Shown here: one piece after another, positions 22,522 through 29,374 of the stretch
Layout: each line of letters opens with the position of its first letter
Position numbering within the stretch: position 1 is the first letter of the stretch
Source of the DNA: Methanotrichaceae archaeon
Lineage (GTDB): Archaea; Halobacteriota; Methanosarcinia; Methanotrichales; Methanotrichaceae
Assembly (NCBI GenBank): GCA_022865315.1
Contig: JALHSR010000127.1
Coordinates: 1-44,836 of the forward strand
Direction: 5' to 3'
DNA: 44,836 nt
Translations under genes and position numbers: made by a program
Notes under the pieces: model-generated
The model's database searches: none
Told to the model about the DNA's origin: nothing
What the model saw: the letters and a program-made list of their open reading frames with translations, nothing else

Positions 22522-23028
22522 TTAGCCCCAAGGATTATTCGAATCGAATACTGATGGCAACACATAGTTACCCGACCTGTAAGATGGAACGGCCTCGTAA
22601 TATGGAACTTCAGCATTTGAATCTACGTTGGTATAGACCGGACTTCCGGTAGTGGGATCCACGTAAAAGTTGAGAATCCTCCCCGTATAGGGATCTATAT
22701 AGGCATAGACCGGATATCCAGTGATGGGATCAACATAAGCCTTTCCCAGCCAACCTTGTGTATAGTTGAGCGACTTCCAAATGTAATAGGGATCAGGTGC
22801 TAGCATTCCATTAACAATCATGCTACCTTTTGGCGCACTACCCCAGGTCCAGAGGTCATTCTTGAGATTCTGTTGAGCTGATTGGAGATTATTGGCCATC
22901 AATTTGCTTACCCACTCGGTTTCGAAATCATTACTCACATCTTGAAAGCTGCGCGTGCTTTGGCCATGACCGCTCGTGGTCAAGAGAAATATTGTTAGAA
23001 ATGTGACAACAAAAAATGCAACCTTCAT
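22522..23028 (-). CDS. Secreted protein with three 12-residue YxDPxTG repeats
   Basis: Function unknown. Signal peptide MKVAFFVVTFLTIFLLTTSG ending near GHGQ. Mature residues about 20-85 are helical (EWVSKLMANNLQSAQQNLKN) and Trp-containing. Then come three consecutive 12-residue units: YVDPITGYPVYA, YIDPYTGRILNF, YVDPTTGSPVYT. Such beta-rich repeats occur in surface proteins. The tail is rich in Asn, Ser and Pro. 168 residues, plus-minus strand opposite to pcn. It may be cargo of the integrated region. Confidence 0.7.
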   Translation of the reverse strand: MKVAFFVVTFLTIFLLTTSGHGQSTRSFQDVSNDFETEWVSKLMANNLQSAQQNLKNDLWTWGSAPKGSMIVNGMLAPDPYYIWKSLNYTQGWLGKAYVDPITGYPVYAYIDPYTGRILNFYVDPTTGSPVYTNVDSNAEVPYYEAVPSYRSGNYVLPSVFDSNNPWG

Positions 23029-23140
23029 CCTTACCTCGGAAGTAAAGGAACCCTAGAAATAAAAGGCTTTTTCAACTTATTACTTGCCCACGAAAATTAG
23101 TTCCAATGTTTCGTTTTGCTTGCATTCTTGCAGGTGTCAA

Positions 23141-23326
23141 ATGGAGAAAGCTACAAATGATTTAATAGCTCAATGCTTTTTGAAAGGAGGGATAATACTG
23201 AAACCATCGCCATCTTGCTCAAATCATTGCTGTGATGTGTTCTGTGAGCATTACCAGCCCGACTATGAATGCGGAGTATATTTCTGCGACCTAAATGCCA
23301 CAGGTGGATGCGTGGACTTTATGTGA
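23141..23326 (+). CDS. Small Cys-rich protein, copy B
   Basis: Unrecognised. The frame from ATG 23141 encodes 61 residues with eight cysteines (QCFLKG, SCSNHCCDVFCEH, YECGVYFCD, GGCVDFM). A strong GGAGGG lies inside it, 6 nt before an in-frame CTG at 23198, so the real product may be a 42-residue peptide starting at KPSPSCSNHCC, which keeps seven cysteines. The spacing suggests a disulfide or metal-bound mini-domain. Its 3' end overlaps the antisense MazG-like remnant by 8 bp. A frameshifted copy lies at 21745. Whether copy B is expressed is uncertain. Confidence 0.4.
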   Translation: MEKATNDLIAQCFLKGGIILKPSPSCSNHCCDVFCEHYQPDYECGVYFCDLNATGGCVDFM

Positions 23327-23498
23327 GTTCTGTATATTTCTTTGAAGATCCTCTTGATTTCTCAATAGAATACCTTGCATGACTCTCTTCCAGTTTCTTT
23401 GCGGCTGCTTCGACGAGATCGATACCCAGATCATGAGACATCGACAGCAAATAAATGAATATATCCGCAATCATTCGTTCGAAGTTTTGCCAGCTAAC
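23319..23498 (-). pseudogene. C-terminal remnant of a MazG-like/dCTPase nucleotide pyrophosphohydrolase
   Basis: The minus-strand frame reads FERMIADIFIYLLSMSHDLG, then IDLVEAAAKKLEESHARY, SIEKSRGSSKKYTEL and stop. This is the C-terminal half of the MazG-like family (all-alpha NTP pyrophosphatases), with the ADIFIYLL helix carrying the metal-binding Asp and the KSRG-x(2)-KKYTEL tail. The N-terminal metal-binding EE-x-x-E part is absent; a stop codon lies just upstream, so the gene is truncated and presumably inactive. The tail belongs to the segment duplicated at 21745-21955. Confidence 0.65.
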
Positions 23499-23830
23499 TA
23501 TTTTTTAAAATTCGATGGCGCTGCATAGCGACAAATTTTCGAGTTAAGCTATAGACTATAGTAAGGAAAATAATCGACATCTTGAGGAGATGTGAATATT
23601 AAGAATCGATAGCTAGTAAAAGTTCGCAATGGATCCAAAAACCTAAGTCTCGTTTAGGTCGATCTCTCTGCATGCGGCTTTTCTTTAGAGACGAACGAGA
23701 ATGGCGAATACGAGCCAAAATTCGACAATCATTATTATAATTCCGGTCACGCTTCTGGCGAGGATATCACTTGGGTTATCGAGCCAAAGATTAAGTAAAA
23801 TTACAAGTGTTGCTGTTTAGGGGCTCTAGA
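23499..23830. other. Spacer upstream of pcn
   Basis: 332 bp. Contains a 39-codon frame at 23701-23820 without a convincing start site or family. The pcn promoter should lie near its right end, but no strong TATA box is obvious. A repeat-free stretch otherwise. Confidence 0.35.
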
Positions 23831-24565
23831 ATGTTCAAGGCAGTAATTAATGCAGAAACTTTACGTGATGCAATCGAGGCTGTTTCCTCGTTAGTGGACG
23901 AGGTTAAATTCGCTGTGCTGGAAACGGGTCTGGAGTTGAAGGCCGCTGATCCGGCAAATGTAGCCATGGTATCACTTAAGGCAGGCTCGGCCGCTTTCGA
24001 GAATTTCAAGGCTACTCCCAGCGAGATAGGTGTGGATTTGGTGCGCCTGAGCAACGTCCTGAGCATGGCTGCCAAGGGAGAGAATGTTCAACTAGAACTG
24101 GATGAGGAGAGCCACAAACTTAAGATTGGCGTTGGATCGCTTTCCTACACATTGAGCCTAATCGACCCAACAGCAATGAGGAAAGAGCCCGATATACCTG
24201 AGCTTGATTTGCCTGCGCATGTAACGCTTCCCGGAGGAGAGCTGCGACGTGCTGTTAAAGCTGCAGAGAAGGTGAGCGACCATGTCATTTTGGGGGTCTC
24301 AGACGAGGGCTTCTACATGGAGGCAAAAGGAGATATTGATTCACTAAGGCTCAAGATCCCGAGTACCGAGCTCCTTGGCATGAAGCCAGGCGAGGCAAGA
24401 TCTTTGTTCTCTTTAGATTATTTGAAAAACATGAGCAAGGCAATTGGCAAGTCCAACGAGGTCACTCTGGAATTGGGCATCGATTATCCGCTGAGGGTTA
24501 TTTTCAAGTTGGGGCAGTCCTTGGAGGTCAGCTATTTGCTGGCACCGCGTATAGAGCAGGAATGA
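23831..24565 (+). CDS. pcn: DNA polymerase sliding clamp PCNA
   Basis: Ring-shaped processivity factor for PolD/PolB and partner of Fen1, ligase and RFC. 244 residues from ATG 23831 (MFKAVINAETLRDAIEAVSS); an in-frame start eight codons upstream is less likely because PCNA normally begins at this point. Features: ELKAADPANVAMVSL, VDLVRLSNVLSMAAKGE, the interdomain loop region DPTAMRKEPDIPELDLPA, FSLDYLKNMSKAIGKSNEV and the C-terminal YLLAPRIEQE. Codon use is more GC-rich than the surrounding decayed genes, so it looks like the housekeeping copy. It lies inside the region bounded by the tRNA-Gly repeats. Confidence 0.95.
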   Translation: MFKAVINAETLRDAIEAVSSLVDEVKFAVLETGLELKAADPANVAMVSLKAGSAAFENFKATPSEIGVDLVRLSNVLSMAAKGENVQLELDEESHKLKIGVGSLSYTLSLIDPTAMRKEPDIPELDLPAHVTLPGGELRRAVKAAEKVSDHVILGVSDEGFYMEAKGDIDSLRLKIPSTELLGMKPGEARSLFSLDYLKNMSKAIGKSNEVTLELGIDYPLRVIFKLGQSLEVSYLLAPRIEQE

Positions 24566-24692
24566 GGGTTTCGGATTATCCCTTTACACAAGATACAGCC
24601 CATCATGTTCGATCAACTCCGCCGTCTTTTATAGTCTTATATGCCTTATCATTTATCTTTCTGGCCAATAGGACATATAAGAAATACTGAAT

Positions 24693-24967
24693 ATGGCGAT
24701 AAACTTCGCCTTCGGCTTCTTTGGCGGATTCTTAGTAGTGAGCTTCGCTCAGATCAAGGAGCTGTTCCCTATAAGCATCGTGGGGACGAGTACTGCGGCC
24801 CTCAATATATTTCCCTTTGCCGGCGGGGCCATTTTGCAGCAGGTCTCCGGTCTGATGCTGACCACCAGGTCTCTGGAGTCATATCAAGCATATGGTTATT
24901 CATGCTGATATGCGTGATTATCGCCACTGTATTTGTCTTCCTGTCTAAGGAAAAGGAGCGATATTAA
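24693..24967 (+). pseudogene. C-terminal fragment of an MFS transporter, frameshifted
   Basis: Reads FAFGFFGGFLVVSFAQIKEL, FPISIVGTSTAALNIFPF, AGGAILQQVSGLML as in the last helices of a major-facilitator transporter, then shifts frame near 24880 and continues SIWLFMLICVIIATVFVFLS and KEKERY-stop. The N-terminal three quarters is absent. No start signal precedes it. A decayed remnant downstream of pcn. Confidence 0.65.
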
Positions 24968-25018
24968 ACAGAGTTGGATCGAAGCCAAATATGACTCTGC
25001 ACTTGAAAAATTCTTTTA

Positions 25019-25063
25019 TTAGATCCCCAACTGCGGTATATACGCCAAATAACTCTATTTCAG
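25019..25063 (-). pseudogene. Integrase C-terminal remnant 1
   Basis: On the minus strand the last codons read LK-stop-SYLAYIPQLGI-stop, against LKESYLVHIPRLGI at the end of the intact integrase (27153) and LKESYLAHIPQLGI at 25620. The Glu codon is replaced by TAG. Homology covers only about 45 bp, ending precisely at the stop codon, and is not seen beyond it. Confidence 0.55.
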
Positions 25064-25205
25064 CACCTGCTGAAAAATTATATATGAGTACTAGAATCGT
25101 CGTCCCAAGTTGTTTTCGGATCGGCTCAAAGGAATCCGCGCCAGACGGAATCCGATAATAGAAAGCATTCATTAAGAAAGCGCACAAAATAATATAGTGG
25201 ATATT

Positions 25206-25558
25206 ATGTCTTCCATAGTCTATTTTGATATCACTTTAATGAAGCAGAGAGGGCTAAGAAATTCTACACAGAGCTCTTTGGTTGGAAAGTGGAGAAAGAC
25301 CCTTAAACGGGGTATTGGATGATTACCACCCAAGAGGGGACATCTGGTGGCATGATGAAGCGCTTCAATCCAAATCAGAAGATCACCGACTACTTTGGAG
25401 TCCTTTCTGTCCTGGAGTATTCCGCCAAAGTGGAGAAGTTGGGTGGAAAGATTCTCGTGCCTAAGATGGCCGCTGCCAAGATTGGATACTTCGCGTTATG
25501 TATGGACACGGAGGGCAATGTTTTTGGACTCTGGGAGGATGATCCTCAAGCTAAATAA
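25206..25558 (+). pseudogene. VOC/glyoxalase-family protein, broken by two frameshifts
   Basis: Pieces in three frames line up as one VOC-superfamily protein: MSSIVYFDI, then NEAERAKKFYTELFGWKVEK, then GYWMITTQEGTSGGMMKRFN through VLSVLEYSAKVEKLGGKILV to DTEGNVFGLWEDDPQ-stop. Frame changes fall near 25237 and 25304. The motif order (first strand, FYTELFGW helix, EKLGGKIL, GNVFGLW) is that of bleomycin-resistance/glyoxalase-like domains. Inactive unless the breaks are sequencing errors. Confidence 0.7.
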
Positions 25559-25619
25559 TAAGCAACGGGGTCATACCTCGGCATTGTCCAAGCATATTCC
25601 CCGATTAGGGTATTGTGCC

Positions 25620-25820
25620 TTAAATTCCCAGCTGCGGAATATGTGCCAGATAGCTCTCCTTCAATTCCTTGGGATCAATATGGTCATAGATATCGATGGC
25701 TTCCTTTCGCACATCGCCTCTCAGTTCCTGGATGAACTCTCGTGGCATGTCAGCTCGTCTCAAGTGTGTGGTGAACCAATGGCGACAGCAATGGGGCGAG
25801 ATGTGGTCTTCCATTCATTT
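25620..25820 (-). pseudogene. Integrase C-terminal remnant 2
   Basis: A 64-codon frame (from ATG 25814) reads MEDHISPHCCRHWFTTHLRR, ADMPREFIQELRGDVRKEAI, DIYDHIDPKELKESYLAHIP, QLGI. It matches the last 64 residues of the integrase at 27153 in all but about eight positions and keeps the HxxR box and the catalytic Tyr. Homology stops within 10 bp upstream of the ATG. Not functional alone, since the first catalytic Arg and the N-terminal domain are missing. Confidence 0.75.
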
Positions 25821-25971
25821 TTTCAGACCTATGAAGCAAAAAGGCTATTGTGTATCATAAGATGACAATTTTGGTACGCAAACCAATTTGTGATTCATGC
25901 ATTAAACGCAAAATTCGTTATGTACCCTTTCCGAGGCTTCATGATACATAAGGCCAGTTTGTAATTCGACT

Positions 25972-26583
25972 TCATGTTTCGACTCTCTCCGTGATATCGA
26001 GCAGCTGCTTGAATCCGTAAATTGCTGGCTTACGCCCTTGTGCCTTACGCAAAACGATCAAGATTTCGTGTTCCGTTAACCCCCTGAGTATTCTCATAGC
26101 GGTCATTTTGGAAATCCCTGATTTATTAATGAAATAATTTGAATTAAATATTGGACGAGAGAACATAGCATCAATGGCTTGAATTGAATGCTTAGATCGC
26201 GTTACTTCAGGTACTTGATCTTTCATTTTATCATATAAATCAATGATAGCCATTGCCTTCTTGCTATTCTCCTCGGATTGTTCTACAAGAGCATTAAGGA
26301 AAAAGTATATCCAACCATTCCAATCCTTAAGCTGAGAAATCGCAAGCAAACGCTCATAGTAAACATCACGATTTCGCTCAAGATACGAGCTTATGTAGAA
26401 CGTAGGTTTTGAGAGGATATCTTTGCTGTAAAGAAATAGAGGAACGAGCATGCGCCCGATGCGACCGTTTCCATCCAAAAATGGATGGATAAGCTCAAAT
26501 TGGGCTTTAATAACTGCCAGTTGGACAAGGGGATCTTTTTCTTCACTATGCAAATAAAGCTCCCAATTCGAAAGCGCATCCAT
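25972..26583 (-). CDS. Fic-domain AMPylase, catalytic part and C-terminal winged helix (second half of a split gene)
   Basis: Fic proteins transfer AMP (or another phosphate moiety) to hydroxyls of target proteins. The signature HPFLDGNGRIGR (residues 33-44) is intact, including the catalytic His and the Arg residues. Downstream are FYISSYLERNRDVYYERLL and a C-terminal helix-turn-helix (KSGISKMTAMRILRGLTEHE) as in many stand-alone class II Fic proteins. The N-terminal half is encoded by the gene at 26583-27086. The stop of that gene and this ATG overlap as TAATG; the joined sequence would read PPAHLR-(I)-MDALSNWE and fits the family without a gap, so a 1-nt indel probably split one gene. Translational coupling could still yield both halves. 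Confidence 0.8.
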   Translation of the reverse strand: MDALSNWELYLHSEEKDPLVQLAVIKAQFELIHPFLDGNGRIGRMLVPLFLYSKDILSKPTFYISSYLERNRDVYYERLLAISQLKDWNGWIYFFLNALVEQSEENSKKAMAIIDLYDKMKDQVPEVTRSKHSIQAIDAMFSRPIFNSNYFINKSGISKMTAMRILRGLTEHEILIVLRKAQGRKPAIYGFKQLLDITERVET

Positions 26584-27086
26584 TATCTGAGGTGAGCTGG
26601 CGGAATAAATGTTGCCCGTTCAATAGGTGTACCTGGAGGAGCTATGTAATTCTGGATACGCCTGATCTCACCAGGATCCCTATTTCGACCTCTTACTCCT
26701 GCCAGAAGAATTCGATGAAGCTCACGAATCGTATTGATAGTGAGACGATGTTTGGCCAGGTTCTCTACTGCAGATGCCATAGCTTTACGATAATTTATAA
26801 TTTCATGAATATCTTTAATCCTGTCGTCTCTCAGACCTTCGTTTTCTTTTGGCTCCTCCGCTTCATACTGCAAAACGTCTTCCAGAGAGGCCTGTGTACC
26901 TTCAATCCTTGAGGATAACACGGCTTCTCGAACTGTCAGCGGCGAAAGCAGTACTTGTGGATTTATGATGCCCAAAAGTATTCCATCATATCTGGCAAGA
27001 GCCGCATTAGCTTTGCCAATAAGAGATATATGCATTTCCCAATCAATTGATTTGAGTGGCAAATTCTCCGGAACGTATGGCTCCAT
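26583..27086 (-). CDS. Fic protein N-terminal half with inhibitory helix (first half of a split gene)
   Basis: Encodes the N-terminal domain and the start of the Fic fold. The inhibitory motif [S/T]xxxE[G/N] is present as SSRIEG (Ser58, Glu62), which in class II Fic proteins blocks productive ATP binding until relieved. Also DIHEIINYRKAM, TINTIRELHRILLAGVRGR and DPGEIRRIQNYI, all standard for the family. It ends at HLR-stop, directly before the HPFxDGNGR half. If the two ORFs make separate peptides, the inhibitory and catalytic parts are on different chains. Located next to the integrase, as often seen for toxin-like genes. Confidence 0.78.
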   Translation of the reverse strand: MEPYVPENLPLKSIDWEMHISLIGKANAALARYDGILLGIINPQVLLSPLTVREAVLSSRIEGTQASLEDVLQYEAEEPKENEGLRDDRIKDIHEIINYRKAMASAVENLAKHRLTINTIRELHRILLAGVRGRNRDPGEIRRIQNYIAPPGTPIERATFIPPAHLR

Positions 27087-27152
27087 TATATATTTCCTTT
27101 AGTCTATTTGCTGAGCATTGAATTATAAAGAGATAACTTGTTTCATCTACCA

Positions 27153-28076
27153 TCAGATCCCCAGCCGCGGAATATGCACCAAGTACGACTCCTTCAGCTC
27201 TTTCTTGTCAATGTGGTCGTAAATATCGATAGCCTCTCGTCTCGCGTCGCCTCTCAGTTCCTGGATGAACTCACGTGGCATGCCTGCTCGCCTGAGATGA
27301 GTTGTGAACCAATGACGACAGCAATGTGGGCTGAAGTGATCTTCCATGCGATCTGAATCAGAGTTGTGAAGGCCGATCCTTTCTGCCGCTTTGGTAACAG
27401 TCAGATAAACTCCATTCCTGCTAATCCGGTCTCCCCAACCACTTATGAAGAGGGCAGAAGATCCTAAATGGTTCATTCCTTCCCTTATCCTAATCCATCT
27501 CCTAAGGATGAATGCGGTCTCGTCATCGAAAAATATTGTTCTATTGGTTCTTTTGGCGGTAGGTTTGAGCCTAATCTTCTGTTCCACGAAGTCTACATCA
27601 TCTAGATCGAGTGTGATAAGTTCAGATCGCCGAATACCTGTCTTAGCAAGAAGTGCAATAATTGCCTTATCCCGGATATCTAAGCAAGAATTGATCAAAC
27701 GAGTCATATCCTCCAGGGATACTAGCTTTCTCTCATGGTTATCGTGGTTTTTCTTGAAGCTACGAAGATAACGCTTTCTAACTGGCAAAATCGGATTGAA
27801 CATTACATGTCCCTCATAAACGAGATACTCATAAAAGGAAGAGAGTACGCTAAAAATCAGCTCTAATGTCCTAGGTGCCACCTGACGCCCATTTCTCATA
27901 TATTCGATAAAGTCTCTAAGCACCTCTTTATCTACATCCAAGATCGTTATATCCTGCGCATTAAGAAATTGGTCAAAAGATTTCACTGCTGATTTGTATC
28001 CAGGGAGTGTGCGTGGAGACATTCCGCGGATTTTGCAATCCTGTAAGAAGTCCTCAATCAACCTATCCATTTCCAA
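27153..28076 (-). CDS. Tyrosine recombinase/integrase (XerC/D type)
   Basis: Site-specific recombinase, 307 residues. N-terminal SAM-like core-binding domain (about 1-95, EDFLQDCKIRGMSPRTLPGY), then the catalytic domain with GIRRSELITLDLDD (Arg149), HCCRHWFTTHLRR (His251, Arg254) and the nucleophile in DIYDHID (Tyr286). The gene is not split, unlike SSV-type integrases. It overlaps the accessory gene upstream by 19 bp. Close to its 5' side lies the 15-bp copy of the tRNA-Gly end. Two degraded C-termini of near-identical sequence lie at 25620 and 25019. Confidence 0.9.
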   Translation of the reverse strand: MEMDRLIEDFLQDCKIRGMSPRTLPGYKSAVKSFDQFLNAQDITILDVDKEVLRDFIEYMRNGRQVAPRTLELIFSVLSSFYEYLVYEGHVMFNPILPVRKRYLRSFKKNHDNHERKLVSLEDMTRLINSCLDIRDKAIIALLAKTGIRRSELITLDLDDVDFVEQKIRLKPTAKRTNRTIFFDDETAFILRRWIRIREGMNHLGSSALFISGWGDRISRNGVYLTVTKAAERIGLHNSDSDRMEDHFSPHCCRHWFTTHLRRAGMPREFIQELRGDARREAIDIYDHIDKKELKESYLVHIPRLGI

Positions 28077-28567
28077 CCACGACCTTCCGGCTTGACCATG
28101 CCGTATTCTTCCAATTCTTCAAGTTGTCTGGAAACCGCTTTCACAATATCTGACTCTCTCGGATCTATGTTTAAAGCCTCGAGAAGGCTGTAACTGTCTA
28201 TACTCCTCTTGGCCTTTAGGAGTTCCACTAACTCACGGGAGTAGCGTCTAGTGCCTTGAAAGTCCTCCTGGAGAAAAGCAGCAGATCTGTACCGCTTAAG
28301 CTCTACTTCATAACGTTCAAGGACGATAGTTTTTTGATGTAAGTCTTCGCGCAGGGTTTTGTTCTCTATCCGGATTTCCTCTAGCTCCTTTGCCAGCTCT
28401 CGGCGGGGTTTGAATTCCGCCTCCTCAGCCAACCTTTCCTCAATTATCGATGTGCAAAACGTTGATAACGGAGTCCCTGCTTTATTCGCAAGGGCCTGCC
28501 ATCGATCTTTATCAGCTTTGGAAGGAAGGTAAAGCCAAACATATCTTGCCTTGTCAGGTTTGACCAC
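28058..28567 (-). CDS. Coiled-coil, winged-helix-like accessory protein of the integrase
   Basis: Not a named family. I choose GTG 28567, since GGTGAG stands 4 nt upstream; an ATG at 28609 is possible but lacks a good ribosome-binding site and would overlap the TTACCCGTAA site. The 169 residues have an N-terminal domain (VVKPDKARYVWLYLPSKADK, then a helix with STFCTSIIEERL), a coiled coil at about 50-95 (AKELEEIRIENKTLREDLHQ) and a C-terminal winged-helix-like region (VSRQLEELEEYGMVKPEGRG). The first part resembles ribbon-helix-helix DNA-binding proteins. The 19-bp overlap with the integrase implies co-expression and a role in recombination or its control. Confidence 0.65.
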   Translation of the reverse strand: MVKPDKARYVWLYLPSKADKDRWQALANKAGTPLSTFCTSIIEERLAEEAEFKPRRELAKELEEIRIENKTLREDLHQKTIVLERYEVELKRYRSAAFLQEDFQGTRRYSRELVELLKAKRSIDSYSLLEALNIDPRESDIVKAVSRQLEELEEYGMVKPEGRGWKWIG

Positions 28568-28608
28568 CAGGCTCACCAATATGGATTGGATTTCTAAGTA
28601 TTTAAACA

Positions 28609-28618
28609 TTACCCGTAA
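28609..28618. promoter_or_regulatory. Candidate integrase arm site TTACCCGTAA (right end)
   Basis: Ten-base, near-palindromic site (TTAC-CC-GTAA) 13 bp inside the right-hand 15-bp repeat; the identical decamer is at 21646-21655, 5 bp inside the left one. Shared position on the inner side of both ends is the only evidence. Confidence 0.4.
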
Positions 28619-28631
28619 ATAATGGCTTTCT

Positions 28632-28646
28632 TCCCGATCGGCGCAT
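28632..28646 (+). repeat. Putative attachment site, integrase-proximal copy
   Basis: Exact copy of TCCCGATCGGCGCAT from the tRNA-Gly 3' end at 21627-21641. The rest of the tRNA is absent here, as expected of the distal att site of a tRNA-targeted element. It lies 65 bp upstream of the accessory-protein start. Confidence 0.65.
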
Positions 28647-28769
28647 ATAGAACCGCTAAAATTCAATTAGCGTCCAACTAAACGTGGAAATACAGATCCT
28701 TTCTTCTATTTTTATGTTCAGCCGGGCTATTTAAAATACAGAAAATATTAAAATTAAACGTCTTAAGAC

Positions 28770-29033
28770 TCACTGTTTTGCAGATACTTTTTCTATATAA
28801 TAAGACTGACTTAATTGAGATATGCGGCTAATCACAGCATCACGTTTGATCAAACAGGCCCCGCAAAGGATGCAATAAGTTGGTTTATCCCGGTTTGGAG
28901 CGGGATAAATGCCGTATCGTCTGCAATCAGGACAAACAAACAATTCAGGTTCTGCTGCTAACAAGAAATTCGCCCCCACGAATTCTGTAATTGTCTGAAG
29001 ATCTTCAAGGTATAAAAATATTACTAGGTTCAA
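28770..29033 (-). CDS. Small zinc-ribbon protein, 87 residues
   Basis: No specific family. Five cysteines, CPDC (34, 37) and CILCGAC (54, 57, 60), form a likely zinc ribbon with a 16-residue spacer (RRYGIYPAPNRDKPTY). The N-terminal 30 residues are hydrophobic and acidic and the C-terminus is helical. The start (TTG 29033) is uncertain, with no ribosome-binding site in view. It lies between the integrase region and the Cdc6 gene. A nucleic-acid-binding or protein-docking role would be typical for such ribbons. Confidence 0.5.
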   Translation of the reverse strand: MNLVIFLYLEDLQTITEFVGANFLLAAEPELFVCPDCRRYGIYPAPNRDKPTYCILCGACLIKRDAVISRISQLSQSYYIEKVSAKQ

Positions 29034-29374
29034 GATAAATTCGTGTATTGACTTAATTAAATTAGATTTGTTTTATCAAATCACGATGAGAATCGACTAA
29101 AAACTTTGGAGTATCATCATCAATATTAGAAATTGCGAAGATAATAAAAGGATCCATTTTTCAAATGGGCGATCGATGGATTGAGTTTAGCTCTAATCTA
29201 ATGTCATTGATACAACAAATTGGGCTCATTTAAAGTTCGAGGGATCTTCATTGGTACAAGCTATTAAGAAAAATTTCACCTGAAAAATTGGAGATTTGCT
29301 ATGCTAACTAATTATCCCTCAATCGATTTAATAAAAAATTTCTCAATCCCTGATTTATTTAAAATTTTAAGCTC
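29034..29374. other. 341-bp AT-rich spacer downstream of cdc6
   Basis: No gene seen. A small perfect hairpin CCATTT-TTC-AAATGG lies at 29154-29168. No ORB-like box was found here. It may contain the cdc6 transcript end and the promoter for the zinc-ribbon gene. Confidence 0.35.

Noticed and set aside
23701-23820. 39-codon frame with a poly-Ile stretch upstream of pcn
   Set aside because: No start signal; low-complexity hydrophobic stretch probably by chance.
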